DNA from: Corynebacterium sp. MSK008
Lineage (GTDB): Bacteria > Actinomycetota > Actinomycetes > Mycobacteriales > Mycobacteriaceae
Assembly: GCF_030232585.1 (NCBI RefSeq)
Contig: NZ_JASPJX010000013.1
Span: forward strand, 1 to 64,000
Length of the DNA stretch: 64,000 bases
Reading direction: 5' to 3'
Shown: positions 18,904-26,206 of the stretch, piece after piece
Numbering within the stretch: the stretch's first letter is position 1
Layout: each line of letters starts with the position of its first letter
The notes under the pieces: model-generated
Told to the model about the DNA's origin: nothing
Databases searched by the model: none
The model's input: only the letters and a program-made list of their open reading frames with translations
Position numbers and translations under genes: made by a program

Positions 18904-19319
18904 CCGAGCACCACCTACTGCCGCGTGACGATCAACCCGGCGACTACACCGGCTGCTGGAATCAGGTGCACGTGCGCACCGTCTACCCCGACACCGCAGC
19001 CGGGGTGTGGCACTTCGCCATGACCGAGGAACTACGCGGCACCTACTGCGGCAAGTTCAACCGCATGTGGGGCTGCGAACTGCCCGGCGCACGTGTTAGC
19101 ACCCGGCGCGGCGGCACCGTCACCATCGCCGCCCAGGGCGCGACCATCGGGCAGATCATCACCACGCTTAACCCGTGGAAGTTCCGAGGCACCCGGCTCG
19201 GGTTCTGCCCCGACTGCCTAGACATGGCTCGAGCACAAGCCGAACTGATCAGCCAGCCTAAGTACCGGCTGCGCGGGCTGCTACGGCAGTTCGACGGTGC
19301 CGCTACCCCACCGGCGTAG
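18900..19319 (+). CDS. Unknown element protein with a CPDC motif
   Basis: 139 residues from a GTG that overlaps the preceding stop (GTGA), a typical coupled start. Visible features: Trp-rich N terminus (TGCWNQVH), GTYCGKF near residue 50, WGCELPGAR near 60, and FCPDCLDMARAQ near 105. The four cysteines around YCGK/GCE and CPDC could form a zinc ribbon. No family is recognised. It is the last clear gene before a 704-bp stretch without a convincing frame. Confidence 0.65.
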   Translation: MTEHHLLPRDDQPGDYTGCWNQVHVRTVYPDTAAGVWHFAMTEELRGTYCGKFNRMWGCELPGARVSTRRGGTVTIAAQGATIGQIITTLNPWKFRGTRLGFCPDCLDMARAQAELISQPKYRLRGLLRQFDGAATPPA

Positions 19320-19501
19320 CTTCAACCGCTTAGACGGCAAAATTCACCAGGCGTTTTGCGCTGGCCTATCGCGCACGCGCGTGTTGCCGGCCTTGCACGT
19401 CCATCACTCGCCGCCACCTCCACTGCTCGAAGTGGCGGCTGTTTCGTTGTTCAGAATCGCGGCATACCTCCCTAACGCGCGCCCCCCTTAACCCCGGGGA
19501 G

Positions 19502-19567
19502 AGAGAAAACCTGACTGCATCAGGCGGGGCGGAGTCAGGTGAGGGCACCCCTCGGATATTTTTGGCC
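19502..19567 (-). repeat. Hairpin repeat copy 1, terminator-like on the minus strand
   Basis: CCTGACT (19510-19516) pairs with AGTCAGG (19533-19539). On the minus strand the stem is preceded by CCCTCA and followed by TTTTCTCTC, an intrinsic-terminator layout. The unit recurs 103 bp to the right, with the stem and the flanking GTGAGGG-Y-ACCC best conserved. Confidence 0.6.
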
Positions 19568-19604
19568 ACCCCCTCCCAGCTCGGGCAGACTTTTCAGGCC
19601 CGCG

Positions 19605-19670
19605 TAAAAAGCCCTGACTCGGGCAGCGGTGCGGAGTCAGGTGAGGGTACCCGGTTATGAATGTTCGGCC
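19605..19670 (-). repeat. Hairpin repeat copy 2, terminator-like on the minus strand
   Basis: CCTGACT (19613-19619) pairs with AGTCAGG (19635-19641); on the minus strand it is followed by GCTTTTTAC. The arms, the GGAGTCAGGTGAGGG core and the distal GGCC match copy 1, while the loops differ. Nothing known is transcribed leftward into it, so the pair may end short untranslated RNAs. Confidence 0.6.
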
Positions 19671-20023
19671 TGCCGCAGAATCGTGTAACCCGTACACGGC
19701 CCGAGCGCCTATGCCCTCGGGGCATCAGCGCGCCGGGTGGGAGGGGTGCTCCCCCAAGGGTGTGCCGTGTAGCGCGGGCGGCATGTCGGCGGTGCATGTA
19801 GTGTTCGCGGCGGGGGGCACCCCCACCCCTCCAGAATCAGCCCCGCTAGGAGCTCGGGAGATTGTGCTGCAATGTCTCGGGGGCGCATCCGGCGGTACCC
19901 GTGGGGACTTCTCCCCTGCCCGCTTTAAGCGGCGTTTTCCTGCCGTTGCTTCCCCCACTAGGCCATTGATAGATCTGGAAGATTGACTGATGCGAGTGGT
20001 CGGGTGAGATGTAGACTTCCTGC

Positions 20024-20500
20024 ATGGCACCGAATAACCGGAAACCAATCCCGAAAGTCGCCTACGCGCCCATGCTCGGTATGGAGACGTACGTGCGGGC
20101 CCGTGTGGACAAGGACTACTCGCATCTCGTGCAGCTGCGGGCCTCTGCAATCAACCAGTGCACATACTGCCTTGCTATGCACCGTCGCGATGCTAGGAAA
20201 GACGGCTGGACGGAAGAGAAAATCGGCCGTGTGGAGAACTGGACGGAAACTCCCGATGTCTTCTCCGATGAAGAGCACGCGGCACTAGAGCTCACCGATG
20301 CAGTGACGAAGATCCGCGGCGAAGAATCCGTGCCAGATGAGCTCTGGAACCGCGTTGAGCGCCTTCACGGGGAAAAGGGCGCGCGTAATCTGCTGATGGC
20401 GATTGTCACGATCAACGCGTGGAACAGGATCGGCATCACCACGCGGCTCGATCCGAACAGCCTTTCCGGTGTCACGCCTTTCGATCTCGGACAGAACTAG
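20024..20500 (+). CDS. Carboxymuconolactone-decarboxylase / AhpD-like protein (element cargo)
   Basis: 158 residues. The AhpD-type redox motif is NQCTYCLAMHRRDAR (Cys47 and Cys50 with His54), and the helical segments DKDYSHLVQLRASAIN and NLLMAIVTINAWNRIGI fit the CMD family. Proteins with the CxxC-H motif act as alkylhydroperoxidase-like disulfide reductases. The ATG at 20024 follows TAGACT (20012-20017) by 6 bases with no ribosome binding site, so it is probably leaderless and expressed apart from the replication genes. It is likely stress-related cargo, though the substrate is unknown. Confidence 0.88.
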   Translation: MAPNNRKPIPKVAYAPMLGMETYVRARVDKDYSHLVQLRASAINQCTYCLAMHRRDARKDGWTEEKIGRVENWTETPDVFSDEEHAALELTDAVTKIRGEESVPDELWNRVERLHGEKGARNLLMAIVTINAWNRIGITTRLDPNSLSGVTPFDLGQN

Positions 20501-20566
20501 CGTTCGCCAGTTGCCCTGTGATTTCAGTTTCTCCTGGCGACGATGTTGAAACTAGGCTGCATTGCA

Positions 20567-20625
20567 GGGTCCTTGTTGAGTTCGGATTGGCTTGAACACC
20601 TAAATCCTTAACCCAGCAAGGACCC
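20567..20625. repeat. Imperfect inverted repeat of 14 bp arms
   Basis: GGGTCCTTG (20567-20575) and CAAGGACCC (20617-20625) are exact complements, and the match extends to 12 of 14 bases inward. The 59-bp unit follows the CMD gene. It could be that gene's terminator or the remnant of an insertion-sequence end; no transposase is near. Confidence 0.4.
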
Positions 20626-20707
20626 CCACATCTTGTGCCACACCCAAGCACCCCGAAAACGACCTACGCACTCCCAAACGCGAAGAGCCGGTTTTGTTGT
20701 CGGCAGG

Positions 20708-20876
20708 TGTCCTGACCGTCCTAAGTGTCCTGTGCAGGTAGACGATGGTTTTACACTGTCCTATCCACTGTCCTAGGTGTCCTGTGCGCCTCGGGTGGGT
20801 AGGACACCCAGGACACCACCTAGGACACCCGAAAACATGCTGTGACCAGCACAGGACACGTAGGACGCCTAGGACA
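20708..20876. repeat. Mirror-symmetric array of twelve TGTCCT motifs (origin- or operator-like)
   Basis: Six TGTCCT-type motifs start at 20708, 20717, 20726, 20757, 20769 and 20778, and six inverted AGGACA-type motifs start at 20801, 20810, 20822, 20853, 20862 and 20871. Spacings are 9-9-31-12-9 on the left and exactly the reverse on the right; every pair is symmetric about the same point near 20792. The only variant (CGTCCT) is at the second position on both sides. Spacers between motifs have diverged. It lies directly at the 3' end of the ATPase gene of the replication operon. Likely a replication origin or multi-site operator. Confidence 0.85.
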
Positions 20877-22179
20877 CCTGGTATTTATCCATTGCGGCAT
20901 CGAAAGCACCGCCACGAATCAGCATGGGGCGTTTCGTGCCCTCCTCCTCGACCTGGTGCACCACATCTGCGGCCATGAATTCATCCAGCACCGCATCGAA
21001 AGCACCGCGCTGGTTGCCGCGCATCCGTTGCCGCAGCGGACTAGACGGCACCGCCTGCCCATCAGCATCAGCGACTGCTTTCAAGATCAGCGGGCGGGCT
21101 TTTACCTTTGCGCGGGCCTGCACGGCCTCCTCGGCAGCATCCTTGCGCTCCAGACGCAGCGCCGCCTCCTCCACCTGTTGGCCCTCCAGGTGTGCCTCAC
21201 AGCCGCGTGCAATAGCGGCAGAAAAACCCATCAGCACCTCTGCCCGCCGGTAATCTCCCTCCTCTATCCGATCACCCGAGCGCAGCAACGTAAGCCCCAT
21301 TGCCAACTTGAGCGTGGTGAACATGCGGTGCCCACCACCGTCTAGCGGCGGGCCATACATCAGCGTCTCCTCATTGTTGCGCAGCACCTTTTCCCGAATA
21401 GCGGGCGCGACACCCATCGGGGTGCCGTCCAACACCGAGGAGGGCACCATTACCGGGTGCAGGTTCACCGGCGGGTACTCCTCGCCCGGCTTGCGCAGCG
21501 GGTCGAACACCTCCACGAACACAAAGCGGTGCTTAAACCCATCGTCCTGCCCGCTAATGATGAACCCCGTCTTATCCGGCTGCGCACCGAGCACCAGCCC
21601 GGCGCGATAATTGCCGCGCTCCACTCGCAGCTTGTCCTTGCGGTTGTTCAGTGTGAGCTCGCCGCCGCTGTAGATGTTCAACAGATGCGGGCGCAGCGTA
21701 CTGCCCTGCCGCTCGGAGAGTGCACCCATCAGGCCCACCTCGGTGACCGTGAACAGAATCGACGGCCCGGCCTGCCCCTCACCCTCGGGCTGGAGGGAGG
21801 TTAAAAGACCCTCACCCGAGCCGATGCCATGACTCTGCGGGCGCAACTGCAAGCCCAGATCATCACCCGCCTGTAGCACCGTAACTGCATCGGATGCAGC
21901 CTCGATCAGCTTGTCCTTGCCGCCGCCGGGCCTGCCCATCAGCACCACGAAAAGGTTGGGCGCGCCGGGGCCTAGCCCCGCATCGAATCGCACCCGCCCG
22001 GGCGTGGCAGTCAGCGCGTACAGCGCGCACGCAACCAGGAAAGCAATAGGCGGGCGGTTGTTCGCCCGGGCGTAGTCACGCACCCGCTGGAGCGCATCAC
22101 CGGCACCATCGAATACCTCATGCTCCAGCTGCTCCCATTGCGCCACAGTGTAGACAGAATCGAACTTACGGTTAGTCAT
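20869..22179 (-). CDS. AAA-like ATPase / replicative helicase of the element
   Basis: 436 residues. A P-loop-like GRPGGGKDK (82-90) follows the beta-strand NLFVVLM; the residue after Lys is Asp instead of the usual Thr/Ser. A Walker-B-like ILFTVTEVG and an LNNRKDKLRVERGNY segment follow. The layout resembles the ATPase that follows primase-polymerase in plasmids and satellites (DUF3987-type). The C-terminal 90 residues form a helical, possibly winged-helix region (RQRMRGNQRGAFDAVLDEF). The ATG at 22179 overlaps the primase stop (ATGA). The stop codon lies inside the TGTCCT array. Confidence 0.75.
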   Translation of the reverse strand: MTNRKFDSVYTVAQWEQLEHEVFDGAGDALQRVRDYARANNRPPIAFLVACALYALTATPGRVRFDAGLGPGAPNLFVVLMGRPGGGKDKLIEAASDAVTVLQAGDDLGLQLRPQSHGIGSGEGLLTSLQPEGEGQAGPSILFTVTEVGLMGALSERQGSTLRPHLLNIYSGGELTLNNRKDKLRVERGNYRAGLVLGAQPDKTGFIISGQDDGFKHRFVFVEVFDPLRKPGEEYPPVNLHPVMVPSSVLDGTPMGVAPAIREKVLRNNEETLMYGPPLDGGGHRMFTTLKLAMGLTLLRSGDRIEEGDYRRAEVLMGFSAAIARGCEAHLEGQQVEEAALRLERKDAAEEAVQARAKVKARPLILKAVADADGQAVPSSPLRQRMRGNQRGAFDAVLDEFMAADVVHQVEEEGTKRPMLIRGGAFDAAMDKYQVS

Positions 22180-23066
22180 GCTGCGGCACCTCCTCCGTTG
22201 CTGTACATGCGGGCACCGGATGCGATCGTGCGGCGCGCCTCGGCCTCGGGTAGCCCGGCGCGGGTTGCGGCTTGCACTAGCTCCTCGTCCATGCCCAGGG
22301 CCTCCTCTGCGTTGCGGCACGCGGCCCAAATCAGCGTGTTGTTGCGGTTGCCTGCTGGTGCACTCGCCACGGCCTCTATAAGGCCGCTGCCGTTGCCCCC
22401 AGCTGTGTTGTGACGTTGTGGTGCGGGCGTGACCTCCACGGGCTTGTAGGCGTGCCTGTGCAGCCACACGGGCAGTTCGGGCACCTCCTCCAGCTCCATC
22501 CAGGTGTGCAGCCGGTACATCCCACCATCGGGGTGCACCGAGGGTGCCACCACCACATAGCCACGCCGGGTTTTCAGATCAACACCCGAGGAGGTGTGCG
22601 CAAGTTGTCCACGCAGCGTGGCGTTGAACGGCAGGCGGAACCACAGGTGCCACCCGCCGGTGCCGGTGATCATGGTGAGCGTGTCAGGCACGCTGCGCCC
22701 GGCGTTGAGCTCTGCCCACGTCTGCGCGCCGGGCGCGCCGTCTTTTACGTCCACGTCCACCACTACGTAGCCCGCGGGCGGGCGTAGCCCAATGTTCGCG
22801 CCGGGTGTGTGTGCCCACCATTGCTGCACGGTGGGTACGTCTGCGGTGAAACTGTCCTTGCCGTGTGGCACGTAGCGCGGCATCGGCACCTTGCCGCGTA
22901 ACGGGCCTACCTCCAGGCCGCGGGCGGTGTACCACTCGGCGGCTGCGGCGCGGAACTGCGCAGGATAAAGACCGTGGTATTGGGTATCGTGATCAACGTC
23001 CGACCACTTGATTACGTCCCCTGGTTGTGTGCCGAGCACCGGGGGCGTTTTCTTTGCGTTGTTCAC
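22176..23066 (-). CDS. Bifunctional DNA primase/polymerase (Prim-Pol)
   Basis: 296 residues of the archaeo-eukaryotic primase superfamily (PF09250-like). Catalytic elements are in order: DVDVKDG (Asp104 and Asp106), the GTGGWHLWFR strand with His140, and a third acidic site in SGVDLKTRRGYVVVAPS (Asp163). A region after residue 225 is probably the linker and helical PriCT-type domain. It should make primers and extend them on the element's DNA. It overlaps the upstream small gene and the downstream ATPase gene by 4 bases each (ATGA). Confidence 0.88.
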   Translation of the reverse strand: MNNAKKTPPVLGTQPGDVIKWSDVDHDTQYHGLYPAQFRAAAAEWYTARGLEVGPLRGKVPMPRYVPHGKDSFTADVPTVQQWWAHTPGANIGLRPPAGYVVVDVDVKDGAPGAQTWAELNAGRSVPDTLTMITGTGGWHLWFRLPFNATLRGQLAHTSSGVDLKTRRGYVVVAPSVHPDGGMYRLHTWMELEEVPELPVWLHRHAYKPVEVTPAPQRHNTAGGNGSGLIEAVASAPAGNRNNTLIWAACRNAEEALGMDEELVQAATRAGLPEAEARRTIASGARMYSNGGGAAA

Positions 23067-23308
23067 CGAGCACCACCGGCCTGTGCCTTAATCCAGGCAC
23101 CGAGCTGCCCGAGGGTGCGGGCATCCAGCATGACCTCTACCGTCTCCATCGTCTCAGCGTTGATCAGGTGGAGCGAATACAGGCCCACCGGCGCGCCGGG
23201 TTTGGTGGATAGGCAGCTAACTGCCACATCTCCGGTGATCATCTGTTCCCCACTGTGCGCAACCTTTGTGTGAAAAATTGCGCGGTCTGTGAACTGCACG
23301 CCGTTCAT
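23063..23308 (-). CDS. Small protein of the replication operon, unknown
   Basis: 81 residues from an ATG at 23308 that directly follows the TAA of the upstream gene and has GGAGG 8 bases before it. Beta-rich middle (YSLHLINAETMETVEVMLDARTL) and a helical tail. No family recognised. Its stop overlaps the Prim-Pol start by 4 bases, so it is made with the replication proteins. Confidence 0.65.
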   Translation of the reverse strand: MNGVQFTDRAIFHTKVAHSGEQMITGDVAVSCLSTKPGAPVGLYSLHLINAETMETVEVMLDARTLGQLGAWIKAQAGGAR

Positions 23309-23638
23309 TTAGTTCACCTCCCCCGTGTTGTAGTAGCCGGGCGCGATTACCTCGGTGTAGGCGCGGCGGCGCAGCTCCTCGGGCCACCCCTCCAGCGCAG
23401 CGGCAAGCACCGAATATGCGAGATGGAGCAAATCAGCTCGGGAGGCCGGCACCTCTACGGTGTCCCCATCGGTGCGCTCCAGGCGCAGGCGGTAGGGCGC
23501 GGCATCCAGGTTGGTTTGCCGGTTGCGCAGGCACCAAATCGAAAGTTCGACGGCGGGCTCGGTGCTGTGTGCCTCGGTGGGATAGTTGCCAGCCCACATT
23601 GCACGGGCTGCTACCTCTGTCCATTGTGCGGGGCGCAT
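23309..23638 (-). CDS. Protein of the replication operon, unknown
   Basis: 109 residues; the ATG at 23638 overlaps the excisionase stop in a TAATG junction. N-terminal helix (WTEVAARAMWAGNYP), beta segment (YRLRLERTDGDTVEVP), then two helices (RADLLHLAYSVLAAALEGW). Charge and size suggest a small nucleic-acid or partner-binding protein, but no family is recognised. Confidence 0.65.
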   Translation of the reverse strand: MRPAQWTEVAARAMWAGNYPTEAHSTEPAVELSIWCLRNRQTNLDAAPYRLRLERTDGDTVEVPASRADLLHLAYSVLAAALEGWPEELRRRAYTEVIAPGYYNTGEVN

Positions 23639-23847
23639 TAGCGTTCACCCCCTGCCCATGCATCGGTGCGGGTGAACAGGTTATCCACATCTTCGGGGCG
23701 CAACCGGATAGAGCGCCCGAGACGGTAGGCAACTAGATTGCCCTCGGCAATGTAGCGGCGCAGCGTGCGCTCACCTACTTGGTAAAGTTCTGCGGCCTGC
23801 GGGATGGTGATCATGCGCGGTTTCGCGCCTTGTGCCGTCTGCGGCAT
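23638..23847 (-). CDS. Excisionase-like MerR/HTH_17 DNA-binding protein
   Basis: 69 residues. The winged-helix excisionase layout is clear: MITIPQAAELYQVGERTLRR, then YIAEGNLVAYRLGRSIRLRPEDVDN. The ATG at 23847 is chosen for the GGAGG 8 bases upstream; an open extension to 24024 has no supporting signal and an implausible composition. It heads the tightly coupled operon that ends with the ATPase, so it may also control replication-gene expression. A perfect DnaA-box sequence (23681-23689) falls inside the gene, possibly by chance. Confidence 0.88.
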   Translation of the reverse strand: MPQTAQGAKPRMITIPQAAELYQVGERTLRRYIAEGNLVAYRLGRSIRLRPEDVDNLFTRTDAWAGGER

Positions 23848-24074
23848 TGATAAACCCTCCAGGGTGTACGTAACCCGGGCAGCTTTAACTGCCCCGGCAT
23901 GACCCTGGGTTTGTTTAGGCATAACCCAGACGAGAACGCAGCCCCTCTTGAGCTGTGTTCGGTGAACGCCTGGGGCGGGGTCTAACATCCCCGCCTGGCC
24001 GACTGGAGCGGCAGCGCACAACACGCTGTAGTTTGTTGCCCCGAGGGGCCACCACTGGCATCAGGATAGCACTG
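23848..24074. promoter_or_regulatory. Control region of the excisionase-replication operon
   Basis: 227 bp separate the excisionase start from the unknown gene downstream of the integrase. It contains a perfect inverted repeat GGGCAG-6-CTGCCC (23877-23894, extended by flanking CC/GG) about 30 bp before the excisionase start, placed like an operator or attenuator hairpin. Several GCAAC/GTTGC-type motifs lie near 24040-24110 and may be further integrase/excisionase sites. No coding frame is convincing. Confidence 0.45.
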
Positions 24075-24818
24075 TTACAAACGTGCAATCACTTGTCGCA
24101 ACGTGTGCAACGAAATCTTGCGCTCCCCCGCCTGCCGCACAGCATGGAGCGCAGGGGCTAATTTCGAACCTCGCACGGTAAAACCATCGGTGCCGTCGCG
24201 AAACCTAAACCGGTGATCACAATTGTTCGCTGGAAGAAGCGTCACCCCCGTTACCGGGCGTTGCCCCTTGTTCTGCATTGCATCCCACAATCCGCTGAAC
24301 ACGTACTCCTCGTCTCGGGGCAAGAGTGACCAATCAACTCCCCCGAACAACTCACTGTATGGCCTCACATCATCAACGTTTTTCGGGTTCGGATTAAGGG
24401 CAGCACCAGGGTATTTAGCCGCTGCTTCAACCTCCCAAATCTTCCAGCGGACAACATTGAGCGGGGAACGAACATAGGGGTTGGGCGGCAACCCACGCTG
24501 CGGTGCTGTGATGAACAGCTCACGCACCTCCTCCTCACGAGTAAAGAGGAAAAACGTGCCCGACACTTTGCCGGCAGCATTCGTTACAGAAATCACTTTG
24601 TAGGTGCCCAATATCTCTCCCCCAGGCACCTGCGCCGGCCCCTCCCCTGCGTCTGCATAGGTCTTGTCCCAGGCCTCCCGCAATCTGTCCCATTCCCGCA
24701 AAATTTCTATTCGATTAGGGCTCAAGGCGTGCTTTTGACGTGTCAAGAATGGCTGGGCCACCCCAGCGTGCTCCAGCTCCTCGTACTTAGTCAGCCCTCG
24801 CTCACGCTTTTTGTGCAT
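24075..24818 (-). CDS. Element protein of unknown function, coupled to the integrase
   Basis: 247 residues from the ATG at 24818, which has GAGGAGGAG just upstream and overlaps the integrase 3' end by 17 bases. A basic N terminus (MHKKRERGLTKYEE) precedes a helical segment (ILREWDRLREAWDKTY), a beta-rich centre (GTYKVISVTNAAGKVSGTFFLF) and Trp/Pro-rich stretches. No membrane segment or signal peptide. No family recognised. In satellites the slot beside the integrase often holds variable accessory or defence genes, but nothing in the sequence proves that here. Confidence 0.7.
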   Translation of the reverse strand: MHKKRERGLTKYEELEHAGVAQPFLTRQKHALSPNRIEILREWDRLREAWDKTYADAGEGPAQVPGGEILGTYKVISVTNAAGKVSGTFFLFTREEEVRELFITAPQRGLPPNPYVRSPLNVVRWKIWEVEAAAKYPGAALNPNPKNVDDVRPYSELFGGVDWSLLPRDEEYVFSGLWDAMQNKGQRPVTGVTLLPANNCDHRFRFRDGTDGFTVRGSKLAPALHAVRQAGERKISLHTLRQVIARL

Positions 24819-26076
24819 CGCGCTCCTCCTCTGTCTCCATGCCCGGCGCGGCTGCGCGGCGTATCCCCGCCAGTGCGGCGGCGGCGCGCTGCTGGTAGCC
24901 AACCTCTGCGCGCTGGTACTCCATCAACTGTTCCACTGTTTCGTGGCCCATCAGGCGGCGGGCCTCCTCCATTGAGAGCTGCCCGGCCATGACCAGGCGC
25001 ACCAGTTGCGTGCCGTAGAACCGGCGGCAGCTATGCGGTGAGGTATCCACCCTGCCCGCGTGTTCTTTCGCGGCCTTAAAATACTTATCCCGGTAGCCGT
25101 GCTGGGTGAACTGCCTACCGTTCTTGCGTGACACCACCAGCGCCTCGGGGTCTGTTTTGCCCGCCTCGGTGAGGTGGTCGCGGATAGCGTCGGCAATGTC
25201 GGCGGGCACCACCACATCGCGCACCGCCGCTGCGCTTTTCGGGGTGGAGTTGATCACGGTTTGTTTGCCGCCGCCGGGCTTGTCCACGTCTTGCATGGAG
25301 CGGCGCACCCGCAGCGTCATTGTCGCGCCGGGCTCTAGCCCGGTGAGGTCTTTGCGGCGCAGCTCTAGCAGCTCCCCGAGGCGCAGCCCGCCCCACAACA
25401 TGATCTGCGGCGCGTGACGCAACCACTCGGGGAACCCTTGCACCAGTGCCTCGGCCTCGGCATCGGTGTAGACGGCTTCATCCCGTTTACGGTTCTCGGG
25501 CTTGCGCATCTTCACCAGCGGCACCGGGTTGCCGTCGATTAGCTCCAGTTCATCGCGGGCCCAGTTAAACGCGGTGGTGAGCTTTTGGTGTGCGTGGTAG
25601 CTGGTGCTGTAGCCGTCTTGACCGTAGGGCCAAATAGCCTGCATCTCCTCTACCCACTGCCGCACCCGCTGCCGGTCTACGTCCACCACGCGCACGTGGC
25701 GCAGCGAGTTGAGCCCGGGCACATCGTCGGGCAGCGCGCGTAGCTCCAGGCGCTTGCGGTGGGTGGCGCGGGTGGTTGGTTTGAGGTCTGCGCGCGCCAG
25801 CCAATCATCTACCAGCTCGCCCACTGTCATGCCGCGCTCCTCCTCCAGGCGTGCGGCGGCTGCGGCCTGTTGCGCACGTTGCTTAGGCGGTGCCCACTCC
25901 TCCCGGTCGATCAGGCGGCGCTCTGCGGCCAACCAGCCCTGCGCGTCGGTGCGGGTGGCGAAACTGTAGCCCGGCGTGTGGCGGGCTCCATCGGGCCCGG
26001 TGTACTGCGCGGTGAATCTGTCGCGGGTTTTGCGCACGGTGCCCCACCCGTTGCGGCTGCGGCGCTTTGTCGCCAT
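24802..26076 (-). CDS. Tyrosine-type site-specific integrase
   Basis: 424 residues. Catalytic residues are all found: Arg232 (GGLRLGELLELR), Lys280 candidate (STPKSAA), His348 and Arg351 (HSCRRF), His378 (LMGHETVEQ) and nucleophile Tyr387 (MEYQRA). The N-terminal part has an AP2-like arm-binding segment (NGWGTVRKTRDRFTAQYTG) and a SAM-like core-binding domain near 84-175. The ATG at 26076 has GAGGAG 8 bases upstream; the longer open frame is not used. The gene lies 173 bp from tRNA-Ala, its probable target. Confidence 0.95.
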   Translation of the reverse strand: MATKRRSRNGWGTVRKTRDRFTAQYTGPDGARHTPGYSFATRTDAQGWLAAERRLIDREEWAPPKQRAQQAAAAARLEEERGMTVGELVDDWLARADLKPTTRATHRKRLELRALPDDVPGLNSLRHVRVVDVDRQRVRQWVEEMQAIWPYGQDGYSTSYHAHQKLTTAFNWARDELELIDGNPVPLVKMRKPENRKRDEAVYTDAEAEALVQGFPEWLRHAPQIMLWGGLRLGELLELRRKDLTGLEPGATMTLRVRRSMQDVDKPGGGKQTVINSTPKSAAAVRDVVVPADIADAIRDHLTEAGKTDPEALVVSRKNGRQFTQHGYRDKYFKAAKEHAGRVDTSPHSCRRFYGTQLVRLVMAGQLSMEEARRLMGHETVEQLMEYQRAEVGYQQRAAAALAGIRRAAAPGMETEEERDAQKA

Positions 26077-26102
26077 GTTGGGCTCCTCGGTGTTGCGGTG
26101 AC

Positions 26103-26132
26103 GTTGCGCAACTGTGTTGCGTAACTGTTGCG
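26103..26132. repeat. GTTGC/GCAAC cluster, right end (candidate arm sites)
   Basis: GTTGCGCAAC, then GTTGCGTAAC, then GTTGCG follow each other within 30 bp upstream of the integrase, with three more GGCAAC units at 26150-26180. They match the GCAACTGTTGC units at the left end (18630-18651). A role in integrase or excisionase binding is inferred from position and likeness. Confidence 0.45.
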
Positions 26133-26206
26133 TATAGGCTTCATACCACGGCAACACATGGCAACGTGCGGCAACAAAGGAATAGTGCACCTACCAGGGC
26201 AGATAC

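Larger units (their letters stand above)
19320..20023. other. Gene-free stretch of the element with tandem hairpin repeats
   Basis: No convincing coding frame is seen. The stretch holds two copies of an approximately 66-bp repeat (listed separately), a CCGCTT-T-AAGCGG hairpin followed by TTTT near 19922-19940, and the promoter of the CMD-like gene at its right end. Several overlapping frames cross it with no ribosome binding sites and Pro/Gly-rich translations. Confidence 0.5.

Noticed and set aside
19657..19986. 109-codon plus-strand frame in the gene-free part of the element
   Set aside because: No ribosome binding site or leaderless hexamer, Pro/Gly-rich translation, and it crosses the repeat region. 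Not supported as a gene.
20708..20876. Reading the TGTCCT array as a CRISPR
   Set aside because: Repeats are 6-8 bases, spacers are 3-25 bases and the array is inverted about a centre; no cas genes are present.
20745..20978. 77-codon frame through the TGTCCT array
   Set aside because: The translation is only the repeat read as Cys/Pro/His/Gly runs, and it enters the ATPase gene on the opposite strand.
23681..23689. A third perfect DnaA box, inside the excisionase gene
   Set aside because: It encodes conserved residues of the excisionase, is single, and one chance match is expected in a window this size. Not claimed as functional.
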